Made by a program: the position numbers and the translations under genes. Positions 9,780 to 18,207 of a stretch of DNA of 64,000 nucleotides are shown piece after piece. The notes below the pieces were generated by a model. The model ran no database searches, was not told the origin of the DNA, and was given only the letters and a program-made list of their open reading frames with translations. This DNA is from Ruegeria profundi (lineage in GTDB: Bacteria > Pseudomonadota > Alphaproteobacteria > Rhodobacterales > Rhodobacteraceae): the NCBI RefSeq assembly GCF_001507545.1, contig NZ_LQBP01000005.1, positions 248,001 to 312,000 of the forward strand, in the 5' to 3' direction. Numbering within the stretch: the first letter of the stretch is position 1; every line of letters starts with the position of its first letter.

Positions 9780-10265
9780 CTAGAGCTTGTTGTCCGCAAT
9801 GCGCAACTGGCGGGCGCGGGACAGGATCGCATCCTCGACAGCGCGGGTGGTTGCCGCGCTAACCGGATTGCCGCCGCTTGTCTGCAAAGCAACTCTCAGA
9901 GATCGCGCCGCAAGAGCCGGATCGCTGATGTGAACCGTTGCCCGGTATTGCCGCCCCCCGCCCGGAGGCGTGCCGTAACCTGTTACAATTACACCGGTAA
10001 ACGGGTCAATCTCCTGAACGGGCAGGAAGTTCAGAACGTCCAGCGATGCAGCCCACAGATAGCGATTCACGTTGGTGACTTGCTCGGCATCAGCCGTGTT
10101 GAAGACATCCCAGATGGTCGAGCGGTTCGGATCGTTCAGTTCCTGCTCATCGGAATTGCCACCGGTTGCAAGCACATCCGGGTTCGGCGTGGCCCCCCGA
10201 TTCTCTCCGCAGGCCGACACGGCAGCAGTCATTATGATCAAACCGAAAATCGTCTGCAGGCGCAT
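9780..10265 (-). CDS. DUF3576 domain-containing lipoprotein
   Basis: 161 residues. The N-terminus is a lipoprotein signal with lipobox (AVSAC) and the mature part begins GENRGATPN. The central block (NRYLWAASLDVLNFLPVQEID, DPFTGVIVTGYG) and the C-terminal REL-type segment (RARQLRIADNKL) match the DUF3576 family of alphaproteobacterial envelope proteins of unknown role. It lies just upstream of leuS on the same strand, separated by a terminator. About 285 nt separate its start from the divergent porin gene, so both promoters should lie there. Confidence 0.85.
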   Translation of the reverse strand: MRLQTIFGLIIMTAAVSACGENRGATPNPDVLATGGNSDEQELNDPNRSTIWDVFNTADAEQVTNVNRYLWAASLDVLNFLPVQEIDPFTGVIVTGYGTPPGGGRQYRATVHISDPALAARSLRVALQTSGGNPVSAATTRAVEDAILSRARQLRIADNKL

Positions 10266-10493
10266 TGTCGACTGGTCCTGTTCACTTTGGTCTACATTGT
10301 CTGAGTGATACTCCTAGACAAGGACCCGTTCAGCAACAACCCTATTATTGTCACATATGGTTTGGTGTGGGGTCCATCAGGCCCTCAAAACCGACTGTGG
10401 CATCCTTGCACCAATTCAGGGTCAATGAGCGGGCAGTCCTTATGCCAAGCTTGCGTAAAGGGGGCAAAAAGAGCGAAACGGTGTCCGTGCTGA

Positions 10494-10515
10494 GACATAT
10501 GCTGTGGCATGTGTC
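10494..10515 (+). promoter_or_regulatory. Imperfect inverted repeat in the porin leader
   Basis: Nine-base arms GACATATGC and GCATGTGTC flank a TGTG loop with one mismatch, 35 nt before the porin ATG. It could be a 5'-UTR hairpin or an operator. The remainder of the 10266-10550 spacer shows no further clear site that I could support. Confidence 0.35.
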
Positions 10516-10550
10516 GAGTAGATAAACTTTTTGAAACCGAGGGAAACAAG

Positions 10551-11621
10551 ATGAAAAAAGTTCTCTTCGCAACGACGGCTCTGATTGCAACCGCAGGCGT
10601 TGCGGCCGCCGAGTCCGGCGTTAACTTTAGCGGTTATGGCCGCTTTGGTATTGGGTACTCTGAAGACCGTACCGGTACTGTAACGAACTTCAACGTCAAC
10701 ACTGGTGTAACCACAACAACCACTGGCGGCGCCACCAACACTGGCCAGACCACCACCACCACCGGTACTGCAGTTGTCGACACCGACGACGCAATCCTGG
10801 TTTCGCGTTTCCGTCTGAACATTGACGGTTTCACCGAAACCGACGGTGGCGTTCGCTTTGAAGGCCGTGTTCGTCTGCAAGCCGACGAAAACTCTTCGAC
10901 CGGCGAAGCCAACTCGGCTGGTCTGAACGGCGCGCGCTTCTCGGTTATCTACGGTGGTCTGCGTGTTGACGCCGGCAACGTTGCCGGTTCGTTCGACAAC
11001 CTCGCAAACTACTATGGTAACGAAGTTGGTCTGGAACTGTTCGCTGGTCAGTACTCCGGCGTTGACTACAACTTCCTGGCCTACAGCTCGACCGGTTCGG
11101 GTTCGAACGCTGTGTTCTTCCAGTACGCAGTTGGTGACTTTGCGTTTGGCGCATCGTACGACCAAGCGACTCTGGGCCTGAACGGTTCTGCAGTTGACGC
11201 TGACCGCTGGGACATCAGCGCGACCTACTCGTTCAACAACATCACCGCAGCGATTGCCTACGGTCAGACTGATCTGGACGACTTCGGTGGTAGCGATCCA
11301 AGCCTGACAGTTCTGACTCTGGGTGGTGAATGGGGCGACTTCTCGGGTACTCTGTTCGTAGCAGACGACGCCACCGAAGTTGACGCAACTGACGGCACCG
11401 CATGGGGTCTGTCGGCTGCCTACAACCTGGGTGCCGCAACCACTCTGATCTTCGCCTACGGCGACGGTAACGCGGATGCGGACACTCAGCAGGTTGCTGC
11501 TGGCGCCATCTACGACCTGGGCGGCGGTGCATCGCTGCGCGGTGGTATCGGTGTAAACGACTGTGACGTTTGCGACGACTCAACGATCGTTGCTGACTTC
11601 GGTGCGCAGTTCAACTTCTAA
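10551..11621 (+). CDS. Outer-membrane porin
   Basis: 356 residues. A signal peptide (MKKVLFATTALIATAG, cleaved after AAA) is followed by SGVNFSGYGRFGIGY, the usual first strand of Rhodobacterales general porins, and the chain ends in the aromatic QFNF expected of a beta-barrel. It should form a trimeric channel for small solutes. A Thr-rich segment at about residues 48-72 (runs of TTTTT around GGATNTGQ) probably lies in an external loop. Two Cys near the end (CDVCDD) are unusual for a porin. Codon use is highly biased, as for an abundant protein. A GAGGGAAACAAG ribosome site precedes ATG, and a strong terminator follows. Confidence 0.92.
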   Translation: MKKVLFATTALIATAGVAAAESGVNFSGYGRFGIGYSEDRTGTVTNFNVNTGVTTTTTGGATNTGQTTTTTGTAVVDTDDAILVSRFRLNIDGFTETDGGVRFEGRVRLQADENSSTGEANSAGLNGARFSVIYGGLRVDAGNVAGSFDNLANYYGNEVGLELFAGQYSGVDYNFLAYSSTGSGSNAVFFQYAVGDFAFGASYDQATLGLNGSAVDADRWDISATYSFNNITAAIAYGQTDLDDFGGSDPSLTVLTLGGEWGDFSGTLFVADDATEVDATDGTAWGLSAAYNLGAATTLIFAYGDGNADADTQQVAAGAIYDLGGGASLRGGIGVNDCDVCDDSTIVADFGAQFNF

Positions 11622-11645
11622 GTTGATCTGAACCGAAAGGTTTAA

Positions 11646-11671
11646 GGGCAGGTCTTCGGGCCTGCCCTTTT
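11646..11671 (+). terminator. Intrinsic terminator of the porin gene
   Basis: A 7-bp stem GGGCAGG/CCTGCCC closes an 8-nt loop containing TTCG, followed by TTTTCT. It lies 24 nt after the porin stop. Confidence 0.85.
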
Positions 11672-11727
11672 CTCTTGCGGCGACATGGTGTTTTCCTGCG
11701 CATAAAGCAGATTGAGGTACCCTATCT

Positions 11728-12387
11728 ATGTCGCTGCAAGATATCACCGCCCGTATTGCCAAGGCCGAAACCGCCGCAGGGCGGTCTGCGGGGTCTGTTA
11801 AATTGATCGCTGTTTCCAAGGTGCAACCGGATGAGCGCGTGCAGGCCGTTCTAGAGCAGGGCCATCGGTGTTTCGGCGAAAACCGGGTGCAAGAGGCCGC
11901 CGGAAAATGGCCGCGTTTTACCGAGCAGTTTCCAGATGTTGATCTGCACCTGATTGGACCCTTGCAAACCAACAAGGCCCGGCAGGCGTTTGACTTGTTC
12001 AGCACCATCCACTCGGTTGACCGTCCCAAGCTGGCAAAAACACTGGCGCGGCTGGCGCAGGAAATGGGTAAATGCCCGGACCTGTTCATTCAGGTCAATA
12101 CGGGGGAAGAGGATCAAAAGGCAGGTATCCTGCCCGCTGATGCAGATGCCTTTGTTGCGGAGTGCCGGGATCTGGACCTGCCGGTGCAAGGCTTAATGTG
12201 TATCCCCCCAATAGATGAAGAACCGTCCCTGCATTTCGCCTTGCTGGCCAAGATCGCTGAACGCAACGGGCTTAATGGTCTGTCGATGGGTATGAGTGGT
12301 GATTTCGAACAGGCCATCGCGCTGGGCGCAACCCATGTGCGCGTGGGGTCGGCCATTTTTGGTGAGCGCGTTAAGCCCGGGGAATGA
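11728..12387 (+). CDS. yggS: YggS/PLPBP family pyridoxal-phosphate homeostasis protein
   Basis: 219 residues with the PLP-binding Lys in KLIAVSKVQP (about residue 31). Further family motifs are FGENRVQEA, HLIGPLQTNK, GLMCIPP, SMGMSGDFEQAI and RVGSAIFGER. The single-domain TIM-barrel protein binds PLP without a known reaction and balances vitamin B6 and amino-acid pools. A GAGG lies 9 nt before ATG. It converges on the L,D-transpeptidase gene with a 17-nt overlap. Confidence 0.95.
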   Translation: MSLQDITARIAKAETAAGRSAGSVKLIAVSKVQPDERVQAVLEQGHRCFGENRVQEAAGKWPRFTEQFPDVDLHLIGPLQTNKARQAFDLFSTIHSVDRPKLAKTLARLAQEMGKCPDLFIQVNTGEEDQKAGILPADADAFVAECRDLDLPVQGLMCIPPIDEEPSLHFALLAKIAERNGLNGLSMGMSGDFEQAIALGATHVRVGSAIFGERVKPGE

Positions 12388-12871
12388 TCAGGCGCGTACC
12401 CAATGACACCCGCCCAGCGATCCAGCGCAGGTGATCGCGGCGAAACGCAACACAGCCTTCGGTCGGGAATCCCGGACGCCGCCATTGGTGAATAAAGATC
12501 GCCGACCCACGACCCGGCACCGCGTTGGGCCAGTTCCAGTCGGTGATCAGCACCAGATCATATAAAGGATCGGCGCGGCGCAGTTTTTCATGGCTGAAAC
12601 CGTATGGCGCGGTGACCAGGTTGTTGTAGTGACTGTCGCGGCCATCGTCCGACCAGAGATCGCGCGGGCCGATGGGAATCGCCCAATTGGCAGGACGGGC
12701 CATCCGTTCTGGCCGATAGAGCATCCCTACGATGTGATGCACGCCGGCGGGCGTTGCCCCGTCGCCCTCTTGCTTGGTGTTGGTTAAGCCGCCTTTGCCG
12801 ATCACGCATGGAAACATCCGACCCGCGAACCGTGTTCCGCGAGGGGTCAGAACCAGATCATCTGGCGTCAA
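12371..12871 (-). CDS. L,D-transpeptidase (YkuD) family protein
   Basis: 166 residues. The catalytic YkuD motif is present near the end: IFIHQWRRPGFPTEGCVAFRR contains the conserved His and the nucleophilic Cys of GC-V-A-F. The N-terminus has no obvious signal peptide (MTPDDLVLTPRGTRF), which is unusual for a periplasmic cross-linking enzyme. It may use another export route, or act on cytoplasmic or recycled peptide. Its start overlaps the ribA stop by 4 nt, so the two are probably cotranscribed. The 3' end overlaps yggS on the other strand. Confidence 0.85.
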   Translation of the reverse strand: MTPDDLVLTPRGTRFAGRMFPCVIGKGGLTNTKQEGDGATPAGVHHIVGMLYRPERMARPANWAIPIGPRDLWSDDGRDSHYNNLVTAPYGFSHEKLRRADPLYDLVLITDWNWPNAVPGRGSAIFIHQWRRPGFPTEGCVAFRRDHLRWIAGRVSLGTRLIIPRA

Positions 12872-13962
12872 AGCAAATGCCCCGATTTTGCGGCCTTTGT
12901 CGCCAGGTAGCCCCGGTTATGGGCCGTTTCGCCGACCTTCAGCGGGACGCGTTCAGCAACGGCAATCCCGGTCTTTTCCATCATAGCGATTTTCGCAGGG
13001 TTATTGGTCAGAAGGCGTACCGAGTTGAATCCCAAGGATTTCAAGATATCCGAACCCAGCCGGAAATCCCGTTCGTCATCCTCGAACCCCAACCGGTGGT
13101 TGGCCTCGACCGTATCGAACCCCTGATCCTGCAGGAAATAGGCTCGCATCTTGTTGGCTAGGCCAATGCCACGCCCTTCCTGGTTAAGGTAAAGCAGAAC
13201 CCCGGCCCCTTCTGCGCCCATCTGCGCAAGCGCGCCCCTCAGTTGCGGACCGCAATCGCATTTCAGGCTGCCCATAAGGTCACCGGTGAAACAGGCCGAA
13301 TGCAACCTGGCCAGAACCGGTTTGTCGCGCTCTGGGCGGCCGATTTCGACGGCATAGTGTTCTTCGCCACCGTCTTCGGGGCGGAAGATGTGAAGCCGCC
13401 CAGCTTCGGATACTTCCATTGGCAAACGGGCCGCGGCCACCTCGTGCAATTCACTGCGATCAGCCAGATGCGGCGCTGCGCTTGCGTGATCGATACAGGT
13501 CAGGCCATGGGTGGCGGCAAAGCTGCGCCCATCCTCGATTGGCACAACAACAGCCGCAGGTAAAAGCCGCGCCGACTTGGCCAATGCAATTGCGATGCGA
13601 TGCAAGTTGGCATTGCCCTGACGCCGAGTCATCAGGGGACCTTTCATCGGGGCATTCAGGTCGTCCGACGGATCGGCGACAGCCTGAACCCACGCGATAT
13701 CCGCATCCATTGGGATGATCACCCGCGCAAGATCGCCATCATAGGCGCGCGCCTTGAGCGTCTCGGCCCGGCGCACGGTAACGGCGACGACCGGATCCTC
13801 TCCGACGCTGCGCAGGTCCGCAAGCCGCTGCGCGGTCAGTGTCTCGGTCGCGATGGCCAGTACACTGAACCCGCTGTCATCGGTCAGGGCAACAGGAACA
13901 CCCATCCGCAAATCCGCACGGGCCCGCGCCAGCAGTTCTGAGATATCAGGAACAAGGCTCAT
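12868..13962 (-). CDS. ribA: GTP cyclohydrolase II with N-terminal extension
   Basis: 364 residues. The C-terminal ~200 residues are GTP cyclohydrolase II, the first committed step of riboflavin synthesis. The zinc site SACFTGDLMGSLKCDCG, the catalytic YLNQEGRGIGL and RLLTNNPAKI are all present. The N-terminal ~160 residues (SLVPDISELLARARADLRMG) form an extension that occupies the place of the RibB domain of bifunctional enzymes, but I see no DHBP-synthase active-site motif in it. I chose ATG 13962 (MSLVPD), with a GACAGGA site upstream. An in-frame extension to 14124 would cross into the divergent response-regulator leader. Confidence 0.92.
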   Translation of the reverse strand: MSLVPDISELLARARADLRMGVPVALTDDSGFSVLAIATETLTAQRLADLRSVGEDPVVAVTVRRAETLKARAYDGDLARVIIPMDADIAWVQAVADPSDDLNAPMKGPLMTRRQGNANLHRIAIALAKSARLLPAAVVVPIEDGRSFAATHGLTCIDHASAAPHLADRSELHEVAAARLPMEVSEAGRLHIFRPEDGGEEHYAVEIGRPERDKPVLARLHSACFTGDLMGSLKCDCGPQLRGALAQMGAEGAGVLLYLNQEGRGIGLANKMRAYFLQDQGFDTVEANHRLGFEDDERDFRLGSDILKSLGFNSVRLLTNNPAKIAMMEKTGIAVAERVPLKVGETAHNRGYLATKAAKSGHLL

Positions 13963-14122
13963 CAATGGTATCCTGTCACAATCCGGCCTTCCCATATCCT
14001 GATCTGGCAATAATGTGAAATAATTCCTCCTCATCAGACACGACCGCGTGAGCGTGTTGCAGCAAACCTTGTTGATTGCATCTTCTGCGCGCAAGTGGTG
14101 GAAAAGGTTTGGAGGACCCGAC

Positions 14123-14809
14123 ATGGCTCAGCTCAAAAAAATCCTGCTGGTAGATGACGATGAAGACCTGCGCGAGGCGCTAAGTGAGCAGCTTGTGATG
14201 ACCGAGGATTTCGATGTGTTCGAAGCTCAGGACGGTCAATCCGCGATGGAGCGCGCACGCGAAGCGATCTATGATCTGGTCATCTTGGATGTGGGCCTGC
14301 CAGATACCGATGGTCGGGAACTGTGCCGCCTGATGCGGAAACAAGGTGTCAAAAGCCCGATACTGATGCTGACGGGCCATGACAGCGACGCTGATACCAT
14401 TCTGGGTCTGGACGCAGGCGCCAACGACTATGTCTCTAAACCCTTTAAATTCCCGGTCTTGCTGGCCCGTATCCGTGCCCAACTGCGCCAGCATGAACAG
14501 TCAGAGGACGCGGTTTTCGTACTTGGCCCCTACACGTTCAAGCCTGCGATGAAAATGCTGATCACCGAAGAGGATCGTAAGATCCGGTTGACCGAGAAAG
14601 AGACCAACATCCTCAAGTTCCTGTACCGCTCGGCCGATGGTGTGGTCGCCCGCGACGTTCTGCTGCACGAGGTCTGGGGCTACAATGCGGGTGTCACCAC
14701 GCACACGCTGGAAACGCATATCTATCGCCTGCGTCAGAAGATCGAGCCCGATCCATCCAACGCGCGCCTTTTGGTCACAGAATCGGGTGGATATCGCTTG
14801 GTGTCATAA
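14123..14809 (+). CDS. OmpR-family response regulator (orphan)
   Basis: 228 residues: a receiver domain (VDDDED acidic pocket, phospho-acceptor Asp in VILDVGLPDTDG, Lys in YVSKPF) followed by a winged-helix DNA-binding domain (THTLETHIYRLRQKIEPD, ESGGYRL). GGAGGA at 14111-14116 sets the ATG at 14123. No sensor kinase lies beside it, so the partner is encoded elsewhere. It resembles the conserved envelope-type regulators of alphaproteobacteria such as CenR, but I cannot confirm that identity. It is divergent from ribA over 160 nt. Confidence 0.9.
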   Translation: MAQLKKILLVDDDEDLREALSEQLVMTEDFDVFEAQDGQSAMERAREAIYDLVILDVGLPDTDGRELCRLMRKQGVKSPILMLTGHDSDADTILGLDAGANDYVSKPFKFPVLLARIRAQLRQHEQSEDAVFVLGPYTFKPAMKMLITEEDRKIRLTEKETNILKFLYRSADGVVARDVLLHEVWGYNAGVTTHTLETHIYRLRQKIEPDPSNARLLVTESGGYRLVS

Positions 14810-14868
14810 CTCGTTGTGGATTGACGTGCATCAAAGTGATACTCTGGATGTGTAATTAGTTTACTCCC

Positions 14869-14941
14869 AACCCGCGCATGTCCGGGTTATGACATGCACC
14901 TCCCTGTTGGACTGCCGGGCCCTTGGGCCCGGCCTTTTTTT
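14869..14941 (+). ncRNA. Candidate small RNA (structured region with anti-SD motif)
   Basis: Between the response regulator and the GNAT gene lie two overlapping, mutually exclusive hairpins: AACCCG/CGGGTT at 14869-14888 and GCATGTC/GACATGC at 14876-14897. A single-stranded ACCTCCC, complementary to a Shine-Dalgarno sequence, comes next, then the strong terminator at 14914. Alphaproteobacterial trans-acting sRNAs often expose a CCUCC-type motif. I could not identify a promoter or exact 5' end. It may instead be only the 3' UTR of the response-regulator gene. Confidence 0.3.
14914..14941 (+). terminator. Strong intrinsic terminator
   Basis: A 9-bp stem GCCGGGCCC/GGGCCCGGC with a 2-nt loop is followed by CTTTTTTT. 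It lies 104 nt after the response-regulator stop and 53 nt before the GNAT start. The long distance to the upstream stop is part of the case for a separate transcript. Confidence 0.9.
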
Positions 14942-14994
14942 GTGTATGCGCGGACCATTCTGCAGCGATGCTTTCTGCGGTAGGAAAAGCTGAA

Positions 14995-15465
14995 ATGACC
15001 AAAATTGAATTCACCCGCCTGCCGGATATCGATGCAAAAGAGATTTTGTTCCACATGTCGGACCCGCGCCTGATGGAACATATGCCTTTGCTTACAGGTG
15101 CTTGGGGCTTGTCCGATGTGGCTCGTTTTGTCGAAGCCAAGGAACAGTGCTGGTCACGTGATGGGTTGGGGCATTGGGCCATTTTGCACAACGGAAACTA
15201 TGTCGGTTGGGGCGGGTTTCAGAAAGAAGAGGGCGAGTGGGATTATGGGCTGGTTCTTAAACCGGACTCATTTGGGCTTGGTGGGCGGATCACCCGGAAA
15301 GCACTGGATTTTGCCGCATCAGACCCGCGCATTCCGTTTGTCACGTTTCTGCTGCCGCCATCGCGGACAAAGACCGGTGCCCTGTTAAGGCTCGGCGCAG
15401 AGTTCATTGGCGAAACGGAGTATGAGGGTGCCCTGTTTCGAAAGTATCGGCTGAACACGGGGTGA
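14995..15465 (+). CDS. GNAT-family N-acetyltransferase
   Basis: 156 residues starting MTKIEF, with an AGGA site ~9 nt upstream. The GNAT fold is visible from the strand layout (GHWAILHNGNYVGWGGFQKEEG) and a pyrophosphate-loop-like segment (SFGLGGRITRKALDFA), followed by a C-terminal LRLGAEFIGETEYEG block. The loop is a weak match to the canonical Q/RxxGxG/A. The acceptor substrate is unknown. It stands alone between the terminator and xthA. Confidence 0.75.
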   Translation: MTKIEFTRLPDIDAKEILFHMSDPRLMEHMPLLTGAWGLSDVARFVEAKEQCWSRDGLGHWAILHNGNYVGWGGFQKEEGEWDYGLVLKPDSFGLGGRITRKALDFAASDPRIPFVTFLLPPSRTKTGALLRLGAEFIGETEYEGALFRKYRLNTG

Positions 15466-15573
15466 AGTCGCGCGCCGTTTCGCGATAGTGATGCCATTGT
15501 CAGGGTTTTCCGATGGCACCCCGGCCCGCACCGCGCTATTTTCCGGTCAATCGCGACAGAGGATTCCCCGAAT

Positions 15574-16362
15574 ATGCCCTTTACCCTTGCCACCTGGAAC
15601 ATCAACTCGGTCCGCCTGCGCGAGCCTATCGTCCTGAAATTGCTGCAGGAAGAGGCTCCGGATGTGTTGTGTTTGCAGGAATGCAAGTCTCCGGTCGACA
15701 AGATTCCGACCGAAGGGTTCGCTGCGCTGGGCTACACTCACATGATCGCACGTGGTCAAAAGGGCTATAACGGTGTCGCCATCCTGTCTCGGATTCCGAT
15801 GGAAGAGGTCGGCGATAAGGACTTTGCAGGTCTTGGCCACGCCCGCCACATCGCAGGGCGGCTGGAGAATGGCGTAACAATCCACAACTTCTACGTTCCG
15901 GCGGGCGGCGATGTTCCGGACCGTGAGGTGAATGAGAAGTTCGGTCAGAAACTCGATTACCTCACCGATATGCGTGACTGGTTCCATGCCGATAAACCCC
16001 AGAAATCCATTCTGGTCGGTGACCTGAATATCGCTCCGCGCGAGGACGACGTTTGGTCGCACAAACAACTGCTCAAGGTCGTCTCGCACACGCCGATCGA
16101 GGTTGAAACACTGGCCGAAACCCAGGATGCGGGGGGTTGGGTTGACGTAACCCGGCAGGATATTCCCGATGGGCAGCTTTATAGCTGGTGGTCTTATCGT
16201 GCGCGCGATTGGGATGCGGCGGACAAGGGGCGGCGGCTGGATCACGTCTGGGCCACGCCCGATATCTCAAACGCCGGTCATTCCAGCCGTGTTCTGCGCG
16301 ACGCGCGCGGATGGGAGAAGCCGAGTGATCACGCGCCTGTTTTTGCCAGTTTCGACCTGTAA
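15574..16362 (+). CDS. xthA: Exodeoxyribonuclease III
   Basis: 262 residues of the EEP nuclease family. The catalytic set is visible: Asn in TWNINSVR, Glu in LQECK, Asp/Asn in GDLNIAP and the His of PSDHAPV, plus RLDHVWATP. It acts as an AP endonuclease and 3'-5' exonuclease in base-excision repair. Length and motifs are normal. It begins MPFTLATWN; no strong ribosome site is evident. Confidence 0.95.
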   Translation: MPFTLATWNINSVRLREPIVLKLLQEEAPDVLCLQECKSPVDKIPTEGFAALGYTHMIARGQKGYNGVAILSRIPMEEVGDKDFAGLGHARHIAGRLENGVTIHNFYVPAGGDVPDREVNEKFGQKLDYLTDMRDWFHADKPQKSILVGDLNIAPREDDVWSHKQLLKVVSHTPIEVETLAETQDAGGWVDVTRQDIPDGQLYSWWSYRARDWDAADKGRRLDHVWATPDISNAGHSSRVLRDARGWEKPSDHAPVFASFDL

Positions 16363-16438
16363 TTGCGCAACTCTGCCCTTGGTTTCCGCTGCCAGCGGTT
16401 GCATATAAGGCTCAAGTTCGAACCGGAGAGTGAATGCC

Positions 16439-17356
16439 ATGGACCTTCTGAACGCCGCTGCCAGCCCTGACACTACCGATCTGATCAAGGACGGGTCCGA
16501 GGCCACGTTTATGGCCGATGTGGTCGAAGCATCGCAGGAAACGCCAGTCATCGTTGATTTCTGGGCGCCTTGGTGCGGCCCATGCAAAACGCTAGGCCCG
16601 ATGCTGGAAGATGCCGTGACCGCCGCCAAAGGTGCGGTGAGGATGGTCAAGATCAACGTGGACGAGGCGCAGATGATCGCAGGACAACTGCGCATCCAAT
16701 CGATCCCGACGGTGTATGCCTTCTACAAGGGCCAGCCGGTGGATGGGTTTCAGGGCGCACTGCCAGGCTCCGAGATCAAGGCGTTCATCGACCGTGTGAT
16801 CGAAGCTGCGGGCGGTGAAAGCCCCGGCGGTCAACTGGACGAAGCCGTTGAGGCCGCCGAAGAGATGCTGGCCGCTGGCGCTGCCAGTGACGCCGCGCAA
16901 ACATTTGCCGCCATTCTGGGCGAAGACCCGAACCATGCGGCGGCTTACGGCGGTTTGGTCCGCGCCCATATTGCGGCCGATGATCTGGAACAGGCCGAGG
17001 CGATCCTGAACGGTGCACCGGCCGAGATTTCCACTTCGACCGAGGTTGAGGCGGCACATGCGCAACTGGAACTGGCAAAGCAGGCCGCAGATGCGGGCCC
17101 GGTCGCCGATCTGAGCGCCGCGGTCGAGGCCGATCCAGACAACCACCAAGCCCGTTTCGATCTGGCGCAGGCCCTGCATGCAAACGGCGATGTTGAAGAA
17201 GCCGTTGCTCAGTTGCTGGAGCTTTTCCGCAGGGATCGTGAGTGGAATGAAGGCGCGGCCAAGGCGCAGCTGTTTACGATCTTCGACGCGCTCAAGCCAA
17301 ATGATCCGATTGTTTTGAATGGGCGGCGCAAACTCAGCTCGATGATATTTGCCTAA
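16439..17356 (+). CDS. Thioredoxin-TPR protein (YbbN/CnoX type)
   Basis: About 305 residues. The N-terminal thioredoxin domain has the intact WCGPC redox motif (about residues 45-49) and the cis-Pro loop IQSIPT. A C-terminal TPR-like helical half follows. This is the layout of YbbN/CnoX co-chaperones, which bind unfolded clients and hand them to DnaK or GroEL; most enterobacterial YbbN lack the second Cys, which is present here. I prefer ATG 16439 (GGAG 10 nt upstream) over GTG 16430. It leads a run with the LON-domain gene and Trm112. Confidence 0.9.
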   Translation: MDLLNAAASPDTTDLIKDGSEATFMADVVEASQETPVIVDFWAPWCGPCKTLGPMLEDAVTAAKGAVRMVKINVDEAQMIAGQLRIQSIPTVYAFYKGQPVDGFQGALPGSEIKAFIDRVIEAAGGESPGGQLDEAVEAAEEMLAAGAASDAAQTFAAILGEDPNHAAAYGGLVRAHIAADDLEQAEAILNGAPAEISTSTEVEAAHAQLELAKQAADAGPVADLSAAVEADPDNHQARFDLAQALHANGDVEEAVAQLLELFRRDREWNEGAAKAQLFTIFDALKPNDPIVLNGRRKLSSMIFA

Positions 17357-17383
17357 TCTCCGATCAGAGCTAGAATCGGGTAC

Positions 17384-18025
17384 ATGATGCATCCCGCTGA
17401 TCTGCCTGAAACGGTGTCCGTTTTTCCATTGCCAGGGGCGCTTTTGCTGCCCCGGTCCCGCCTGCCTCTGCACATTTTCGAGCCGCGCTATCTGCAAATG
17501 TTGGATGACGCCCTGAAAACGCAGGAGCGATTGATTGGCATGGTGCAGCCGAACCCGTGCAAGAGTAATGAAGGCAAGCTGCACCAGATCGGCTGCGCCG
17601 GTCGCGTGACGCAGTTTTCGGAAACCGAAGATGGCCGTTATCTCATTACGCTTACGGGAATATCGCGGTTCCGCATTCGGTCCGAACTGGACGCATTTAC
17701 ACCTTACAGGCGATGTGTGGTTTCGTGGGAAGGGTTTGACCGTGACCTCGGCAAGGTGGAAACGGACAAAGGCTTTGATCGTAAGCAGTTCATGAACCTT
17801 CTTGAACGGTTCTTTGCGTCACGCCACCTTTCAACCGACTGGGACACACTGAAAGACGCCGAGGATGAGCTATTGGTGAACTCGCTCTCCATGCTGCTGG
17901 ACTTCGACCCCGAAGAAAAACAGGCGCTTCTTGAGGCGCCTTGCCTTCGTACGCGGCGTGAGACACTGGTGACTCTGATCGAAATTGCCATGCGCGGCGG
18001 AACGAATGAGGAAAAGCTTCAATGA
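17384..18025 (+). CDS. LON peptidase substrate-binding-domain protein
   Basis: 213 residues forming only the N-terminal domain of Lon ([26 protein letters not shown] is the hallmark opening). There is no ATPase or protease part. Stand-alone proteins of this kind are widespread next to thioredoxin-like and Trm112-like genes in alphaproteobacteria; their role is unproven, probably protein quality control or binding. It follows the thioredoxin-TPR gene by 27 nt and its stop overlaps the Trm112-like gene (ATGA). Confidence 0.9.
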   Translation: MMHPADLPETVSVFPLPGALLLPRSRLPLHIFEPRYLQMLDDALKTQERLIGMVQPNPCKSNEGKLHQIGCAGRVTQFSETEDGRYLITLTGISRFRIRSELDAFTPYRRCVVSWEGFDRDLGKVETDKGFDRKQFMNLLERFFASRHLSTDWDTLKDAEDELLVNSLSMLLDFDPEEKQALLEAPCLRTRRETLVTLIEIAMRGGTNEEKLQ

Positions 18026-18207
18026 CCGAGCCTGAACACGCGTTTGATCGACATATGCTTGAGGCTCTGATCTGTCCACAGACCCATACCACGCTGCACT
18101 ACGACGCAGAAAAGCAAGAGCTGGTGTCCAAGGCGGCGGGTCTTGCCTTTCCCATTCGCAACGGAATCCCCGTGATGTTGGTGGATGAAGCGCGCGCGCT
18201 GGACTAG
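18022..18207 (+). CDS. Trm112/YcaR family small protein
   Basis: 61 residues. The family core is [16 protein letters not shown] and [18 protein letters not shown]. Only one Cys is present, so the zinc site of eukaryotic Trm112 is absent, as in many bacterial homologues. Trm112 proteins activate methyltransferases in eukaryotes; the bacterial role is unclear. Translation is coupled to the LON-domain gene by an ATGA overlap. The stop overlaps the convergent hydroxylase gene by 4 nt. Confidence 0.9.
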   Translation: MTEPEHAFDRHMLEALICPQTHTTLHYDAEKQELVSKAAGLAFPIRNGIPVMLVDEARALD

